A DNA stretch of 64,000 bases. Source: an uncultured Clostridia bacterium (GTDB taxonomy: Bacteria > Bacillota > Clostridia > Christensenellales > Borkfalkiaceae). Positions 61,691-64,000 of this stretch are shown one piece after another (the first letter of the stretch is position 1; each line of letters starts with the position of its first letter). Where the stretch lies: NCBI GenBank assembly GCA_944359365.1, contig CALVST010000005.1:1-64000 (forward strand), given 5' to 3'. Position numbers and translations under genes: made by a program. The notes beneath the pieces were generated by a model. The model searched no databases. It saw only the letters and a program-made list of their open reading frames with translations, and had not been told where the DNA came from.

Positions 61691-62671
61691 TCACTCCCAT
61701 TCGATGGTACCGCAGGGCTTGGGGGTGAGGTCATACAGCACGCGGTTGACGCCCTTCACTTCCTTGGTGATGCGGTCGGTGATGTGCTGCAAAAGCGCGA
61801 AAGGCACGTCTTCGACGGTCGCCGTCATTGCGTCCACCGTGTTGACCGCGCGGATGATGACGGGGTATTCGAAAGTGCGCCTGCCTTCCTTCACGCCGAC
61901 CGACTTGAAATCGGGCACGACGGTGAAGTACTGCCACACCTTGCCTTCCAACCCGCTCTTTGCAAACTCTTCGCGCAGAATCGCGTCAGACTCGCGCACG
62001 CATTCCAGCCTGTCGCGGGTGATTGCGCCGAGGCAACGCACGCCCAAACCCGGCCCGGGGAAGGGCTGACGGTAGACCATATTGTCGGGAAGGCCGAGCG
62101 CCTTGCCGACTACGCGCACCTCGTCTTTAAACAGGAATTTGAGCGGCTCGACCAGCTCGAATTGCAGATCGTCGGGAAGCCCGCCCACATTGTGATGCGC
62201 CTTTACGGGGCCGCTCTCCAGAATGTCGGGATAAATGGTGCCCTGCGCGAGGAATTCGATGCCGTCGAGCTTTCTCGCCTCTTCCTCGAACACGCGGATA
62301 AACTCCGCGCCGATGATCTTGCGCTTCTTTTCGGGTTCCGCTACGCCCGCGAGTTTATCCAAAAACCTGTCCGCCGCGTCCACATAGACGAGGTTGGCGT
62401 TCATCTGATTTCTGAACACCTCGACGACTTGTTCGGGTTCACCCTTGCGCAAAAGCCCGTGGTTCACATGCACGCAGACGAGGTTTCTGCCGATCGCCCT
62501 GATGAGGAGCGCCGCCACGACGGACGAGTCTACCCCGCCCGACAGGGCGAGCAGAACTTTTTTGTCCCCAACCTGCTTTTTGACTTCCGCTACCTGTTCT
62601 TCGATAAACTTTTCCGCGAGTGCCGCATTGTCGATGCGCGCCATATCCTCGGGGCGCTTGTTGCTTTCCAT
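61691..62671 (-). CDS. guaA: GMP synthase, ATP-pyrophosphatase subunit without glutaminase
   Basis: A 326-residue protein equal to the C-terminal two-thirds of GuaA: the PP-loop [36 protein letters not shown] and the dimerisation end [12 protein letters not shown]. The N-terminal class I glutaminase domain that bacterial GuaA usually carries is absent, as in the two-subunit archaeal enzyme. It must use free ammonia or a separate glutaminase encoded elsewhere. The GGAGG site 7 bases upstream confirms that the gene really starts here and is not cut. Confidence 0.9.
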   Translation of the reverse strand: MESNKRPEDMARIDNAALAEKFIEEQVAEVKKQVGDKKVLLALSGGVDSSVVAALLIRAIGRNLVCVHVNHGLLRKGEPEQVVEVFRNQMNANLVYVDAADRFLDKLAGVAEPEKKRKIIGAEFIRVFEEEARKLDGIEFLAQGTIYPDILESGPVKAHHNVGGLPDDLQFELVEPLKFLFKDEVRVVGKALGLPDNMVYRQPFPGPGLGVRCLGAITRDRLECVRESDAILREEFAKSGLEGKVWQYFTVVPDFKSVGVKEGRRTFEYPVIIRAVNTVDAMTATVEDVPFALLQHITDRITKEVKGVNRVLYDLTPKPCGTIEWE

Positions 62672-62724
62672 AGACCTTCCTCCGTGATATTATTATAGTA
62701 AATCTGCGGTTTTGCCGCCAAAAT

Positions 62725-63594
62725 TTATTTTCTTCTGTCCGCCCGCTTGAAGGGCGCTTCTATTTTTTCCGAAACGAGCAGCCCGTACTTTTCGGGGCGG
62801 CGGTATGCATTGCCGTGCACTTCGCTTTGCCTGTACGCGCGCAGCGTCCCCAAATCGATATCCGCGAAGTACAGCCCCTCTTCTTCGCCTGCCTCCAATA
62901 TGCAGGTATCGCGCGAACGCTCGTCGCCCGGAAAATACGCCACGCCGTCGAAAACCGAAGAATGCCCGTTGCAGTCCGGCTGCCCCGCGGGGTAGTTCGC
63001 CGTGGCTACGGCAAGCATATTTTCATACGCACGCCCGCGCAGCTGCGACAGCCTGTTGATCTCCATCGGGCAGGCGTTGGGAACGAGGACGACCTCTGCC
63101 CCTTTCAGCATCAGAATGCGCGCGCTTTCGGGAAATTCCCTGTCGTAACAGATCATCGCCCCGACCTTTACCGCGCCTTCTTTCGTATCCAGATCGCACA
63201 CGAAAAAATCTTCGCCCGCCGTAAGATATTTTTCCTCACCAAAATCGCAGGTGTGTACTTTGGAATAATGCAGCACCTCTTTGCCGAACCTGTCGAACAG
63301 GCAGAGCGAATTTTTCGGCGACGGCTGAAAATCCTCCAAAAAAGTGACGCCGATCGCCATGCCCAACTCCCGCGCAAGTTCGGCGAAAGAGCGCACGAAC
63401 GCGCCGCCCGCAGGCAGTGCAAGCCTTTTCAGCTCCTTAGCGCCATCGGGTATGCGGTAGCCGCAGCTCCACATTTCGGGAAACTACGCAACATCCGCGC
63501 CCGCCGCCTTTGCGCGGCGGCAGTATTCTTCACCCTTTTTTCGGTTTTCCTCTGCACAGTCCGCAGGCAGCAGCTGTAAAAGTGCGATCCTCAT
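62725..63594 (-). pseudogene. carbon-nitrogen hydrolase (nitrilase family) interrupted by an amber codon
   Basis: The gene starts at 63594 (MRIALLQLLPADCAEENRKK) and reads correctly to residue 36, where an in-frame TAG (63484-63486) stands in the conserved GADVA-x-FPEMW strand. After it the frame continues unbroken for 253 codons with the catalytic lysine (YSKVHTCDFGE) and cysteine (GAMICYDREFPE). The catalytic glutamate of FPEM lies between the stop and the next methionine, so a restart at that methionine would be inactive. TAG ends other genes here normally (pfkA), so this is a nonsense mutation, unless readthrough occurs or the base is a sequencing error. Confidence 0.75.
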
Positions 63595-63630
63595 GTCAAT
63601 AACGCGCGCCCAAAAGGCGCGGCAGTATTT

Positions 63631-64000
63631 TCAGAATTTCCAAAGATTCAGCCCGACCTCTTCGTCGAACCGACGATCGACCTCGCCGTCTATGAGCGTT
63701 ACGGTCATCTCGCAGGTCGCGCTGACGACGGCGCGGTTCAGATGCCCGCCGAAAACCTCGCCCTTTTCGTTGCCCGCGCTCATGTGCAGGTGCGCGTAGA
63801 AAGCGCCATTCATCCTGTCTATCGTCCCCGAAAGGGAAACAATTTCGAAATTCCCTTCAAACTCGTTGGCGCGGTATTGTTTTGACTTCGTATCGAAGAC
63901 GCCCGCCGTGAACGAGCCGACCGCACCGATCGCGCTCACGCGGGCAAAAGCGACGTTTTCCCTTTCCGCAAACTCTTTGAGCTTTGCAAGGATCTCTTCG
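63631..64000 (-). CDS. PPC/DUF296-domain protein, start cut by the window edge
   Basis: At least 122 residues of a PPC (DUF296) protein: EEILAKLKEFAERENVAFAR, SAIGAVGSFTAGVFD, and AFYAHLHMSAGN, whose histidines form the metal site of the family. The frame is open to the window edge, so the start lies beyond it. In prokaryotes these trimeric proteins are cytoplasmic and poorly characterised. It stops 36 bases ahead of the interrupted nitrilase gene, which it probably precedes in one transcript. Confidence 0.85.
   Translation of the reverse strand, partial: EEILAKLKEFAERENVAFARVSAIGAVGSFTAGVFDTKSKQYRANEFEGNFEIVSLSGTIDRMNGAFYAHLHMSAGNEKGEVFGGHLNRAVVSATCEMTVTLIDGEVDRRFDEEVGLNLWKF

Noticed and set aside
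63484..63486. TAG recoded as an amino acid in this organism
   Set aside because: pfkA ends correctly at a TAG and gives the normal enzyme length, so TAG is an ordinary stop here.

Overview
The window reads as one chromosomal segment of a Clostridia-type Firmicute, probably an uncultured gut lineage. Evidence for this: strong AGGAGG ribosome sites, sigma-A promoters (TTGACA/TATAAT with 17-base spacing), the gene order uvrC-hprK-murB-PHP-whiA-crh-dnaE-pfkA, the pta-ackA-rpmF neighbourhood, a large Firmicute-type SRP RNA, an HPr kinase and the CdaA diadenylate cyclase. Base composition is moderate to GC-rich throughout except for one very AT-rich gene at 31.8-33.8 kb. The species cannot be named from sequence reading alone.

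Layout. 0-6 kb: a sugar-type oxidoreductase divergent from an AraC regulator, an O6-methylguanine DNA methyltransferase, a membrane-anchored hydrolase and a secreted NlpC/P60 wall hydrolase. 6-21 kb: a core block on the minus strand with an HD hydrolase, PfkB-type sugar kinase, phosphofructokinase, DNA polymerase III alpha (DnaE), a Crh-like HPr, WhiA, a PHP phosphoesterase, MurB, an orphan solute-binding-like protein, HPr kinase, a HAD phosphatase and UvrC. 21-26 kb: an ArsR regulator, a tiny Cys-rich protein, a copper ATPase with a CopZ-like tail, and a nucleotidyltransferase/ATPase pair. 26-32 kb: rpmF, two PH-domain membrane proteins, ackA, pta and divergent tmcAL. 32-34 kb: a foreign-looking AT-rich metallophosphoesterase gene, then RNase P RNA. 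34-42 kb: pyruvate kinase, a small repressor beside a decayed sugar permease, two flavoproteins, a YegP-domain membrane protein, an Mrp ATPase and a tautomerase. 42-50 kb: SRP RNA, then a cdaA / mini-cdaR / DUF1015 / aspartokinase / LtaS-like run, preceded by comEC-holA. 52-61.5 kb: a small regulator, a 1891-residue COG1112-type helicase, a HAD phosphatase and a HelD-like helicase. 61.7-64 kb: a glutaminase-less GMP synthase, an amber-interrupted nitrilase and a truncated PPC/DUF296 protein.

Themes. Central carbon flow and its control are well represented: PfkA, Pyk, Pta-AckA, HprK with a Crh-like partner that lacks the PTS histidine, and TmcAL, which consumes acetate. Envelope homeostasis is represented by MurB, CdaA, aspartokinase and the LtaS-like enzyme.

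The observations most worth following up are the CopZ domain fused in frame to CopA with its own internal ribosome site, the AT-rich phosphoesterase next to rnpB, the 37-residue remnant or miniature of CdaR overlapping cdaA, a leaderless promoter in front of the HI0933 flavoprotein, and a candidate structured RNA at about 37 kb.
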